Below, in pieces: positions 1 to 12,900 of a stretch of 64,000 nt of DNA; position 1 is the first letter of the stretch; each line of letters opens with the position of its first letter. Under the pieces are notes generated by a model. That model ran no database searches and was not told the DNA's origin. It worked only from the letters and a program-made list of their open reading frames with translations. The DNA comes from Tomocerus qinae. Taxonomy: Eukaryota > Arthropoda > Collembola > Entomobryomorpha > Tomoceridae. The DNA is taken from NCBI GenBank assembly GCA_020055645.1, contig CM034549.1, forward strand, positions 16,823,930 through 16,887,929. The letters are read 5' to 3'. A program made the translations under genes and the position numbers.

Positions 1-669
1 GCAAAGTTTATACTCATTCTGCAGTTACGAAGTAAATCATTCTGTACGAAATCTTGAGCTGTGTGAGGTCCTTGTAAATAACATTAGTAGGTTTCAAACG
101 AATAGTTTACAAATAGAATACATTAGTTACAATTAAAAATTAACTTCAACCGCATCAATGATGTAGCTTACTCTAAGATATCTATAGCTAAAAGTTTTCA
201 AAGAGAGGGTCTAGACAGATATTCATGTATACAGATATATTACATGTGTAAAAACTACACTTTCGACAGGCACAATGATAAATTGAATGAATACTACAAC
301 TATTTGACAGGTAATTTACAAATACTAAAAATGATCGTTAATTTTAATTAGGAAGCTTAATTAATAATGTTATACATGTCTAATGATTCTTAAAGTCTTT
401 TCTCGCATCCTGACTTCGTTTGTTAAGTGTAATTGTACCTTTACTTTGAATTACATGCTAATACCTGTTACATACTTATTTATAGCTACGATATAATGAA
501 AATAGATATTACACAACAATCTGTCTATTATTTGACTACGTCTCTATTTCTATTTGTATAGTATGCTTACTGTCTAAATACCTCGTATCCTTCAGCTAAT
601 TAACTTTGTTACTTAAAATTCTCATTATTCTCATTAGAGAACATGAAAGATGCTCTTCTTAAAATCATT
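1..669. other. 3' flank or distal 3' UTR of the ABTB gene
   Basis: AT-rich sequence with no supported coding region. An open frame on the minus strand at 609-821 only overlaps the last exon in another frame. I see no repeat or second gene. Confidence 0.6.
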
Positions 670-675
670 TTTATT
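670..675 (-). terminator. Candidate polyadenylation signal of the ABTB gene
   Basis: A canonical AATAAA (TTTATT on the plus strand) lies about 65 bases downstream of the TGA. It is the nearest canonical signal, but the region is AT-rich and a longer 3' UTR is possible. Confidence 0.45.
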
Positions 676-738
676 AGGCATTTACAAATACTGCACCTTA
701 ACAATACTTTCTTTTCGGCCTTTAGAAAATAACTGGAG

Positions 739-942
739 TCACTTCGACTTTCTACCATTATTATTAGGTTTGCTCTTAAGACGAGCCTGAAGCGTAAGGA
801 GAAGTCCAGCAAGGACGTCATGGTTGTGTAATTTCTTGCCGAAAATTAGTCTTCGCACGGAATCGTCATAAGTGAGAAGAGCTACCATATTTTGTAAAAG
901 GAAACCTTGGCAGTACTCCAGAAGCTGCACGGCATTGTAAAC
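739..942 (-). CDS. BTBD11: Exon 15 (last) of the ABTB gene: C-terminal BACK-like region
   Basis: Residues about 1708-1774 and stop. VYNAVQLLEYCQGFLLQNM is the conserved post-BTB helix pair. The protein ends in a basic tail (SKPNNNGRKSK) at TGA 741-739. The acceptor is CTAATAG. Confidence 0.93.
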   Translation of the reverse strand, partial: VYNAVQLLEYCQGFLLQNMVALLTYDDSVRRLIFGKKLHNHDVLAGLLLTLQARLKSKPNNNGRKSK

Positions 943-3900
943 CTATTAGTCAAAATGAATTATTAATTTACAATAATAAAAACTGATTAAATTGTGTCAA
1001 CTGTATCTACAAATAATGAATTAGTTAATAAATAGGCATGAGTAAGTTTATAATGTCTATACCTTTACCTTAGCATGAATATATAAAGACACGACTGATT
1101 CTATATTGACCATAAGCGAACATTTGGCTTCACAGAAGCGAAGAAGTCCGTCGAGTTGGAAAAAATTGGCTGCTGCCATCAATTCCAAAATATCTTCGGT
1201 TTCTATACTGCGGATGGAATCACAACCTCCGTTGTACAAATATTCCATAACCATCTGCAGATCATAAAAATTCAATTAGAGTCTATCTGTGTATACTCAT
1301 CTTAAAGATTGTTAAACAGATAATGTTTTTATTTACTTGGAATATGTGATAGCGAATATCGTTAATTTGTAAAATTGGTGGATTGGACTCTGGAGCACTT
1401 TTCAACATTGACTTAAATCTTGGAGATGAAGTTACAAGAACAATTTTGTGGGCGTAGAAAACCCGACCTTCAACTCTGAACTGAACATCCGAGAGTTCGG
1501 AGTTATTCACGTATTTCGGGTCAATGCGAGTACCATTTGATAATGTTGTATCACGAATTTCTTTGATAGTATCTCGACCATAGCAGGTTTGGAAGATATC
1601 TGCCAGCAGAAGAGTAGTTCCTTCGTTCTAAAATCAATCATAAAAATCATTTATATAAAATACCCAAAATTCATCTTTTTGATCTGTAATTTCAAATATA
1701 AAATATAATTGCTTACCTTGCTATTTCTAAAAATGGCAAATAAGAGTGGCAAGCACTCTTCTACAAAATGCCCCTGAGAGAAATCTTCATTAGGAAGAAT
1801 TTGGAGAAAGTCTTGTAAAAGTTGATCTACAACAGGTTCACATCTTAAGTCGTGCGCAGTTCCCAAAGCATTGACCCAACAATGCAATGTCCAAGGAACT
1901 CCTAAATTCCTTAAATCTAGTGTAATTTCTAAATGGCCATTCTCAGCACTTTGGTACATTGCTTCTTGTAATACTTTAACTTGAGACTTTGTCAAGAGTT
2001 TCGGTTCTTCAGGACGACCGTTAGTGGGTTGGCCTTGACTTGGATGTCCATTCCGAGCAGTTTGATGCTGTTGGACTCCTTCCGCCAATATTTCTTCAAG
2101 AGACAATACCTCTTTCGAGGATGGCTGATTAAAAGGATGTGACAAGAGCTTATGAAGTACAGTTCTTTGACCGTGGGAAGCAGCAACAGAAATAGCACTG
2201 TAATAACCAACGTATATTACATTATATACATTATGCTAATAGCTTTATGCACATAAATACAATTAACGTTTAATCACTTAGTATTATGTCATAATTTTCT
2301 TATTTAACTCAGAGTTACATTGCTATTACCTAAAACTTCCTCGTTGAGCTGAGCCGGTGTAGCAAAGAGAATCTCGCACAAGTGTGGACAGAAATGGATT
2401 GGCTCCGTAATTGAGTAAAGTTGCAACGATATCTAAATTTCCAGTAGCTGCAGAAACTTGTAAAGGAGTTTGGGTGGATTTATCTTCACTTAATTTTGCT
2501 CCTCCTTCAACATTTCCTCCTTGCTCCAAAAGAATCTAATGAAATCGAGGTATTTAATTAAAATGTTCTCCAAAACTGAAATAATTATTATGATAAGATA
2601 TAAGATTATAAGATAGCATGTTTACCTTGACTATATTAATATGACCCATGAGAGATGCAAAAGTCAGAGCAGTCCAATGCTGCGTCTCGCTATTAGCATG
2701 AGGAAAATTCGGTGCATTTTGTGGCGTTTCCACATCAGCGTCAGCTCCTGCATCTAAAAGTACCCTAACCATCGTTTCTTCTCCACGAACGCTGGCAAGT
2801 ATAAGTGGGGAAAGTCCTATTGACAAAAATGGAAACAAGTCAGACAGAGGTTGGGTAAATAAACTTTCGTAATGTTGGCAATATCTCGATAAAAATATAT
2901 TGATTTCCATACCAGTCTCATTAAAAGTGTTGGCTTTAGAAGGCGGCATTAGTAGCAAAGCTTGAGCAACTAAATCAGATCGACCAGACGTGAGCATTTT
3001 GAATGCCAAATCAATTTTAAGTCTTCGATTGCACTCGAACTCGTCAATGGGTCTTCTCGGCCATGAAAATTCATCAGAACTACACAAAGACAATCTTAAT
3101 TACTCTAATAGAAATAAATGTCTAGAGAAAAAAGGCCGCTTGTTATTTAGACATTTAATTAGCGCGTCATACCCGATAAGTCTAACAGGACAGTCAATTC
3201 CAGGCAGAAGGAGCCTAGCTGCTTGCATGACATCGTCCTTGTCTACAAGCCATGAGTGCCTATGATCCGCGTGAGCAGCTGCAACTCGAACCCATTCGAT
3301 GAGCGGAGGCAATACGATAAAGGGCCTTTCGTACACTAATTCTTGAACAGGAATGCGACTTTGTTGATGATGTTGTCTCTCGAGTGTTTCCGAGCCTAGA
3401 GTGGCTGTAGAGGAATTGAGATGACTTGAGTGCTCATCAGCCGTCTCCAGTTGGGAACATCGCATGAAGTAGAAGAGAGTGTGCACAGCGGATGGTGACC
3501 AACTCGGGGCCATTTGTTTGCTTCCGTTGGTGCTGGCTAAGGGAAGCTGCTTGTGGTGGTAATGGGAAACTCGAGAAAGGATGTCTGCCAACTCGCCTGC
3601 AAAGATCATATCACAATAAATAATCCTCTCTCACTCTCCACGTTCTTTTTACACTTGACTAATTATCCCAGGCCGCAGAGAATCTACGACTACATTCATG
3701 TAAGTGTGATATCTATATCTGATACGATAGGCAGAGGTACGAATTATGTACGCAACAACCATAAATATAGAAAAGATTAGATTATGGTAACAGAAGAAAA
3801 TTCTACTAACCTATAGACCCCACACAGGTAGTCAGCAAAGATTGCTCGAGACTTTTATTGTGATGGTGAGAACGGATAGATGAATCGTCTTGATTCGCTC

Positions 3901-6900
3901 CAATCGTTGTGCTGCTGCTCCCAGAGGAATCAACACTCGCCACACTTGCCCATCTAGGCAATGCTAAAGCTCCTGTATTAACAACACGCATTTCCATTAG
4001 ATTATGTCATACCATTGTTACTCAACAGTATTATTATTAATATGTGAATGTACATCTTTTAATTGGAATTGCTAATTCTCTTAAGTAATTTAATTAGTAA
4101 ATCATCTGATAATTGCCATACTTTTAACTTGAAGATTAATCGAATTAAGCAAACATGTAACAATAACAATTTATCTATAATAAGCACAGATAGCATTTGC
4201 AGCAGTGAGAGTACCTGAAGCAGTTCTTCCGGCATTTAGATGAGCGTACGGTTGCAGAAGACCCCATAGGTCCCCATTATTAGCAATAGCTTGCTCCAAT
4301 AATGCTGCAGTGAGAACAGGATGCCCATTATTGTTATTGTTATTTTCCACAGAGGACACGTTTGTGGTAATGAATGAGAGAGCTTGGCCCAGGATTTCCT
4401 CAATGAGATTCTCCATTCCGGCTGTTAAGTGGATCGCTGCGAATTCATGGACAAAACGACCCAAACGCACTTCGCACATCCAACGCTGGAAACGACCCGT
4501 GTGCAAATGAAGTCCGGCTCGCGAAGATTTCGATTCTCGGTGTAATGGATCGCTCGTTGACACTGAAAACATCGCAGCTGCTCGTAGACAAGCCTACAAT
4601 TTCAAGAAAATATTATTTCCCATCGTACATTATAATTTCGGTCACATTTATCCCATCATAAAAATCGACTTCTCATACCTTACTGCAGGAATCAGCAAGT
4701 GCAGGTGTAAGTACAATTCGGAATGCAGATGAAACCTCCTGTTTACTGCAGAATCCATACGGTCTTGACAAACGCTGCGTTTCACGAGCAATACGGACCA
4801 AAGCACGTTGCAGTAGATACGAAATCCTTGGCACAGTTTCCATTGAGATTCTCTCCAAGTTGTCTCTCAATCTAGTGCTTCTTTCAATTACTTTCAGAAT
4901 ATCATGATTGGACCATGGAAAATGTTGTAATTCCACCAAACGGTTGTGCGAGTCAACCCAAACAAATTCGTCTGCCGATGTAACCTGCAATAGTCAAGAT
5001 AATAAATTAAATGTTAACTTCTCCATTCCAAATGTAATTTACACATTTAAAAAGGCACATAAACATATCTAACATGAAAACGTTCATAGACAAGCTCAAT
5101 ACGGACATTTATATAAAATATTATTATTGCTGTAGCATGTAGGAAAGTTCATATGTACAAACCACGATTTAATATCTGACGCACAAACACAAATCACAAA
5201 ACATATGTAATATAATACATCTGTCAGTTGATTGAGAGTCAAAGAGGAGCCCACAAACTAATGAGTGTAGACCACATTGGCTAATTAACTAAACCGAAGG
5301 CACTCGTACTATTTATTTTCCAAAAACATATCGATTTCACTCACAGTCAACCTGACATAATTACCAACTTTCATTTGATGCACGTGGTGCATAAAACTCT
5401 ATGGGGTATTTCATCTGGTCTTTGGAACAAAGGACCAGTCATTTCTAATAATATCCTCAATAGCCAAGAAAGGTCATCAAGAGTCAACAAGTCATAATTT
5501 CCAAAGTGAAACAAAATACATCCTCATTCATCTTCCGAGCTTTTTCATCTCCTCACGAATTCCTACTATATTCCTTTGCTACAAAAACCACATCCTGGTC
5601 GGGTCCGGGTTCATTTTTTCTAAAAGCATTTCAGAACTAGTACTATTATTCCTTTACTACTACACCACGTAGTAAGTACTTACAACTATTGAGATGTAAT
5701 CAACAAGCTACTGTGAGTTGAATGAAAATAAAGCTCACACGGATGTTTTCTGCAAGAGCAACTATTGCTATCGAACATAAATAACAATGAGCTTTTATTG
5801 TACACAATACAAAGCCCATCATTAATAAAATCGCAAAATATTTGCATACAAATTACTGAATGATTCATTTCAGCTCCCATCTCAATCCCAAGCCAGATTT
5901 AGAAAATACCAAAATAAATTCATTCAATAGCTATGAGAATGGATTTGCTACCTACATGGACAAGTTAACACACATGATGACTACGTACCTATTATTTGTA
6001 CAACAGAAAACTTGTATTGAATACTCTCATGCATTTTCTTTTCTGCCCAAGGATCATACTGTAGAAGGCAAGTAATGGTAACATGCCCAACTAGGATCTA
6101 TCATTTAGTAGGGAGATGATAAGAAGAATAAACCGAGGGAACCGCAGCATCAGCTACAGCACACAATCTTCTTACCCATAATAATACCCTTGGTGCTACT
6201 CATGAAACTTTAATTGCTTCTGAATTCCAGTAGCACAAAGTCGTGATGCAATCTAAACTATACATTATTATTTGCCGTACCTAATTTACGCCTCTGCTCA
6301 AGACTCCAAGTAAATGCCCTAGTAGTCTATCATTAGCAACTACTGCCTATTGCTCCTGACTGCTTCATGTTAAATCTAGTCTATCTATCAGCTACTACAT
6401 ACAATATTTACTAAATTTTACAGGAGGTTTCACATTCCCAGAGAATGTAATTGATAACAACTACATACACAGTATTTACAGACAGATTTACTAATGCAGT
6501 ACGTGTGCGTTCTGAATTCTTAAAATATGGATATTATTATAGACGTAACTTGCCAAGCTGCCCACAACAAATTATGCACGTTTACCTGCATTATCAACTA
6601 GGTATTTTTATATCGGGCAAAAAACAATTACTGTTTTTCAATTTCAATTTATTTGATTAATTTCAATCAATTTTAGTATTGAATCCTTAGCACAGAAAAC
6701 TTGCCCAATATCGTATACTTAGCCATACGTAACCAAATAAACTAATCTATTTAAACATTTTTATGCTTACAACTTCGTTGCAGAAATATTTGTAAACGGT
6801 ACTGGACAAGCAACCTAAAAAAATGATTGACAAGGCAAACTGCTAATTCCTATTAAAAATTCTTTCTAATTTTGTTAATTTTACTAACTACATTGGAAGT

Positions 6901-9900
6901 CAGATCTTCTGCATCTGTGAAGTAATTTAATAAGCTACATTCCCCTCCAATGCAATTCAGTTTTTAGATGAAAGTATACATTATATATTAGTTTAGCAAG
7001 GCATGCATAAAATAGAAAACTAACTATACTGTATCAGGGCCATGGCTAATATTTATTAATATTTATTAAGTTAAAAAATGTTCTTGCAGATCTGAGGTAA
7101 GAATCCTTTTTATTAGTGAATGTAAGAAGGTTGGACCGGTATTCACCTCAGAGCTGTATAAATACGTGACCCTATACCCTAGCGTGCAATAATGATGTGC
7201 AACAATATCTACTGCACTGTATAATGTAAAGAATGTGAATGAAAAGGGGTTGTATTTTGATGAGGCTACATTGAGATATTGACAATGCAAACAAGAGAAC
7301 CGATTGACCAACTAAATATAATATGCGCAGAAGAATTCCAAAATATTTTCTTCTTTATTTCCTTCGCTTAATAATAATTATTACGCAAACCTTATCTACA
7401 TTTCCAAACCATGTCTATTCAATGCATTAAAAAACACACGAGTACTTTTGCCCGAAGAAAAAATACGCAAAGCTTATATTGTACTTTGCCCATCGACTCC
7501 GCATACTTTGACTTCCTATATGGTCTGGAATTTTCAACCAAAGTTGAAGTTCTTTGTTCTTCTTGAATTCATTAATTCGGGAAACATTTACAAATCATGA
7601 CGAGTGCAGTGCAATGCAATGCACAATAGTTGCATGGCCGTATCTAAACTTGGTATTAGACCTCCATAACGAAGAAAGCGCTAGCCAAGAAGTTACCTGT
7701 TGTGCCCATGACAATTTTTGGTCTTCAGAACAGAATGTCAATTTGAAGATTTGTCATAAATTCTTAGGTAAGATTTCTTGACCATTAGAAGTATTCAAGA
7801 AATCAATGACCGATCTCATAGTAGATATTGTCGACTGTTATCAATATTAAAGGGTATCTTTTAATTTGAACAATTAACGAAGATGCAGTCTAGCATACAT
7901 TGTTTTCTGCTGCCAGTTGTGATAATTTCTATAGTCAATGCCGACAGACGAAAGGAGCTTCAAGTAAAGAAGGATATAAAAATTAAACCTTATAATGCTA
8001 AACAAACTGCAGTTTTCAATACGTTAATTGATGTAATTGGAGAAACTACAGAGGATACACCGGGAAATTGGCTCAAACATGGAGACCCGTGTGATCCAGA
8101 CTTGCATAGAGATCGTCTTTCAAATAAATATCCTCTTGAAACATTTCGTGACCAAAATATTACCAAGAACTTATGTAGTATCTTCGAAGATATGGTTTGA
8201 AAGTCTTTTCTTTACTTTATAATTTACTTGTACCATTGCATTTCCCGAATTTCCAGAAAATTAATTATCTTTTGACAATCGTAGGCGTGTGATTCAGTAG
8301 AAAAAATCTGCAAGTGCTGGACAGCCGGTGGGATAGGAAGAATGGAATGGGCACCCGAATTTAAAAATGAACGGAAGCCAGCTGGTCGATGTGTCATGAC
8401 TTCACGAGAACGATGTGGCGTATTAGACCTTCCTGCTAGACTCCTCCCCCATGTGGATTTCCCTTTGCTTCGTAAGTTTCATTGTGACAAAGACAATGAC
8501 TATCGTTGTGACACTGATCTGGATGGAGTGCAAAGATGCACCAATGAAGAAGATGAAGAAGAAGATGAAGCTTCAATCCACGTCAATACCAATGTAAAAC
8601 AATCTCCAATTTTTTATATATCCCTTTCCTACCTTATTTGGATTTACGGTTTAAAAGCATAAGCCGAGTAAACACCCTGAGGAATCTCCGTTAATTTACT
8701 GCGTTAATCTTTGTCCATTAAAGTGTTAATACTGTTCCCTCAACAATGACAATAATTTTATATTATTCTTTAGGCTGTAGTATGATAGTGGTTATTGATC
8801 TTGCAATTTGCACATAAGTTTTCCTCACGTATGCATAAGCTAATCTTAATTTGGAAGTACACTGTACCACCACAATATCGAATCTATTTTTGTCTTTATG
8901 TGCGAACAAAACGACCGAAGCTAAACACAAGTTATTCCTACATACCTATATACTCAGGTGTTTATACACCACCTGAGAAAGTTAGGTACTAAATCTCTGG
9001 ATGTAAACCTTCATTCTCCGAGTAACATTGCTAATAATTTGTTTTATCGTTGTAACTAATATCAGGCGACATGGAAAATCCCATATCCAATTAATGGAAG
9101 AATTGCCATAATGGAATGGCAAGAGTAAGAACTCATGTATAAATCGTAATCAAAAATGATAGCTGTCTATATTGTATCATTATCCCTAGTTTCTGTGTAC
9201 TGTTTGGCTATGCTGATGGTAAATGAATAGAAGGACATCTGACCTGAGTATTAATAGTTTCGAGACTGGAATGTCTAATGAGATGAGGTCTTCTGTGTCT
9301 ATCACACTCGCTGCCACTCATGGAAGAATAAGTTGAGGTGGAGTAGGAGGAATGATGACCCGTATCTCGTCCGTGATGTCCTCCCGTTCCATTCCCATGT
9401 CCCGCTGTTCCGCCGCCACTGTGTCCATTACTAGCCCCACTGGAATGATTTCCATGATAGGATCGTAAAGTGAGTTGCTCGATTGCTTGCTTAATGTCTT
9501 CTAATCCGTTGTTCCCGCTCCCGAGCAATATTGATTCCTGCAATATCATCAAGAAAAAACGGTGACAAATCTCTTAAACACGTTCCCTGTCACTACCGTC
9601 CCTACAATCTGTCATGTACCACAAATGAAATGAAACAGTGACATGACACTCATCAAGGTGTAGCTCGCGATCTCTGCCAAACCTGCTATATAACCTCTTT
9701 CTTTCTCTCTATGCACATTTAGAATGGCCACTTGAGCTATAATGTCTTTTCATCTAGGATGATACTCAATATAACTCTTTTAATATAATTCACATTGTCG
9801 TCAGTCGGCTTCAGAAAGCAAAAACAATTTCTCTTCCTTCAATTTCCATAATAACTCTAATATGACATACATACATCATTTTGCAAACTTAATGCATCCT

Positions 9901-12900
9901 CCCAAGACACAAATATCCCGTATACAATCTAAATTACATGTATAGTGCGCTATGACAAAGACTAGGAAATATGGTATCATATTTGGTGAATATAAGATGT
10001 ATACAAAGTCTGAAGACAGACATAATACGCGACTGGACTGCATAGAAATGTTTTGTAAAGATTGTAGTGTCATTCACATGGACATATCTAGTCAGTCTAA
10101 AATCAAGACAAAAAACTAACTACGGACGCCGGACGCACATAAAAATATTCCCTTCATCAATTCTATCACAAAAGAACCTTCTCAAAAGGGTAATATTTAT
10201 TATTGTTAGGTAGGTATATAGTTTGTAATTTCTAAATCTGAAGATGAGCAAAGCAATTGCATCGTCAGCAGTACAAACTAAAATCTGTCCATCCTCTTGC
10301 AAGGATCTATGTACATTTATTATGTGGGGAGTAGTATACATGGCTTTAGTATTTAGTATATAGGCTCATTCTGATTGCTACGAGTTCGCCTCACTCACTT
10401 AATATCCAAGACGCAACAAACCAAATTGTGAATTCAATTCAGTAAACTAAACATGAGCGTGAATCAGATCTTCTGTATCGTAACTCATCTCATCTCCTAA
10501 AATGGGAAGGCAAGGAGGCAGTAACATTATCATATAATATTTTATCGAAACACCCTTTGGCTGACTAAGTGCTTGTAGTTTGGTTTACTTATTAGAGATG
10601 CTCCTTGATTGTTCTTCTCTTTTGTTCTCTACATAACAGAAAAAAACAACCACTATAGTTACATTATACTAGGGAGTACTACAACCTTTCGTATATTCTT
10701 GTAATATTGCTTTTCTCATTCAAGTATTAAGTAGCCACTGATTTCCTACTGTATTTTCATTGCCTATTTGTTCTGTCTATCTATAGAATATTTATGATAC
10801 TTAGATACGTTTTCAGTTTTTCATTCATATGAAAATCTACGTTAAGGATTTCTCTTGAGCTCAGTCCTTATGTTAATAGAACATAGAAGAATATATTGGC
10901 TCCATTCGGGTTTGTATATTCTACCCTTTCTTCTAAAACAATTCTTGCCTTCTCGAGTTATGCCTGAATACAATACGTAAAAAAACTGGACCTAGAGGGA
11001 TAAGGAAAAGAGTTTTCTACTATATCTGTAGCTCATTTTTGTTGAACAACTCTGCGGAAAACTTCCTTCGTTTTCTCCACTTAAAAATGCAATCCATCAA
11101 TTGTATCACATCTATTATTTGATTAATATTTATACACTAGCATTTCTTCTGCCCGCAACTACAAGAACGTTTCCGGTTGGTAGTATGTTTTTATTGAGCT
11201 ACTACAACTAATAAGTCTAAGAAGATAATAATATGTAAAATAGTGAAAAAGAAGGAGTAAGATGAAAAACAATCTGTATTCCAAACAAATAAAATTAATA
11301 AATGAATTGAACATATTAGTTAAGTGGTAAGGATATGTTATCCCTACTATTTAATTTTATGGCATACCGAAAAAGTTCTTACATTGTACAGTTTTAAATA
11401 CTTGAGAAGTATTAGGAAAAAAATAAAACTTTGTTTCGTGAAGAAAAATATTTTTTATCACATGACCAACCATTAGGAAAAGATTGTTTACAAACTCAGG
11501 TCATAAATATGAAATACTATAAACAATTATGGGTATACCGTGTTTAGAATTTCTTCCTGCAAATAAACAACTCTGAATTTGCAGATAAACAAAATAGCCA
11601 AAACATTCAATTTAAAACATGCATCTCCTTTTACGAAAACATTTGGCAGTTTATTAATCCTAAGTTTGTATTCACAAAGAGACAAACTGAGTGAGTAATA
11701 AAAGGCAAGACAGAAGATACGTGCTTTGATTACGTACAATCGCATCATCAGGCACATATCATCTTTGTATTAATATAAGTGAGCGTGCATTAATAGTAAC
11801 CTACAGAATGGTAAACAATAAGTTGTAATAAGTAATATTATACTTATATGAATGTTAGAGTTGGAAACGTAAAGTTGAAGTTAAAAAGTAAATTCCTTCT
11901 TTTCTACCTACACAAACGGAATTTAAAGGTACAAAAGGCATAAAATAAAACTTTAATGGGTTACCCCATAGCATGTCTTCCTAAGTCATACAACTTACCT
12001 TTTTGCAATGTGAGCAGAATTTGGATAACCCATTTGAGTTAAAGTGTTCAGCTTAGGTGGAAACGCATAACTTATACTTTAACTCATTTTGCATTTTAAA
12101 ATCTATTGTAATCCACACCCTAAGAAATTAAAACAATTCATAATTGTTTCACGTCAAGACAGAACGTAGCACTTTGTACATCATTTTCTAACGTGGTGAA
12201 ATACTCTAACTACTGTCTTCCTGTTCTGCAGGTTATAATTTTAGAAATTTTCAGTTAAAATAATATAATGGTTCGTAAATGGTAAAATATACAATTTGGC
12301 ACAGCAGGATTCCAAAGCTATGCAAACGAACAACTTATTTCCACCTACAAAGATCACACCGACACACACATGTGTATACAATTCAAATACCTACACAGTT
12401 TAAGAAAATACTAAATAATATTGATGATCCTATTGAACGAAAGGCGACTACATTGTGTACTCATAAGTACAATGAAAGTATTATCCTACCTCATTAACGG
12501 ACATCCAATTATAAATCACACTTTTTGTGAGTGCCTACCTAACATTTTAAATAGTTGAAAGTGAAGAAGAACTAATTTTTGTAGTTTTTTTAAAAGTAAT
12601 TCTAAGATTACAGAACAGAACTCGATAACTCAAGCCTACTTGTGTTACTCTTGTTTAGTACCACAGGACGTTATTATTATTACAGGTATCTACATATATA
12701 ATGAGATTATAAAAAGATAAGCCTTAATGATCGGTCTCATTAATTTCGTTTTTGTTTGCTTTCACATTGACATAATTCATGATAATTATGTGAAATTGAT
12801 CCAGGTAATCATAATAATTAGGGGAGACACCTTAGTATATGATTAGGAAGTTATGTATCAGGATAAAAATTAGAGTTTCACTGTAATCTGCTGGGCTAAT

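Noticed and set aside
2990..3265. Plus-strand open frame of 91 codons
   Set aside because: Antisense shadow of exons 8-9 of the ABTB gene and the intron between them.
7066..7311. Minus-strand 81-codon open frame inside intron 4
   Set aside because: It has no flanking splice sites in the required phase 0 and no similarity to the ABTB family.
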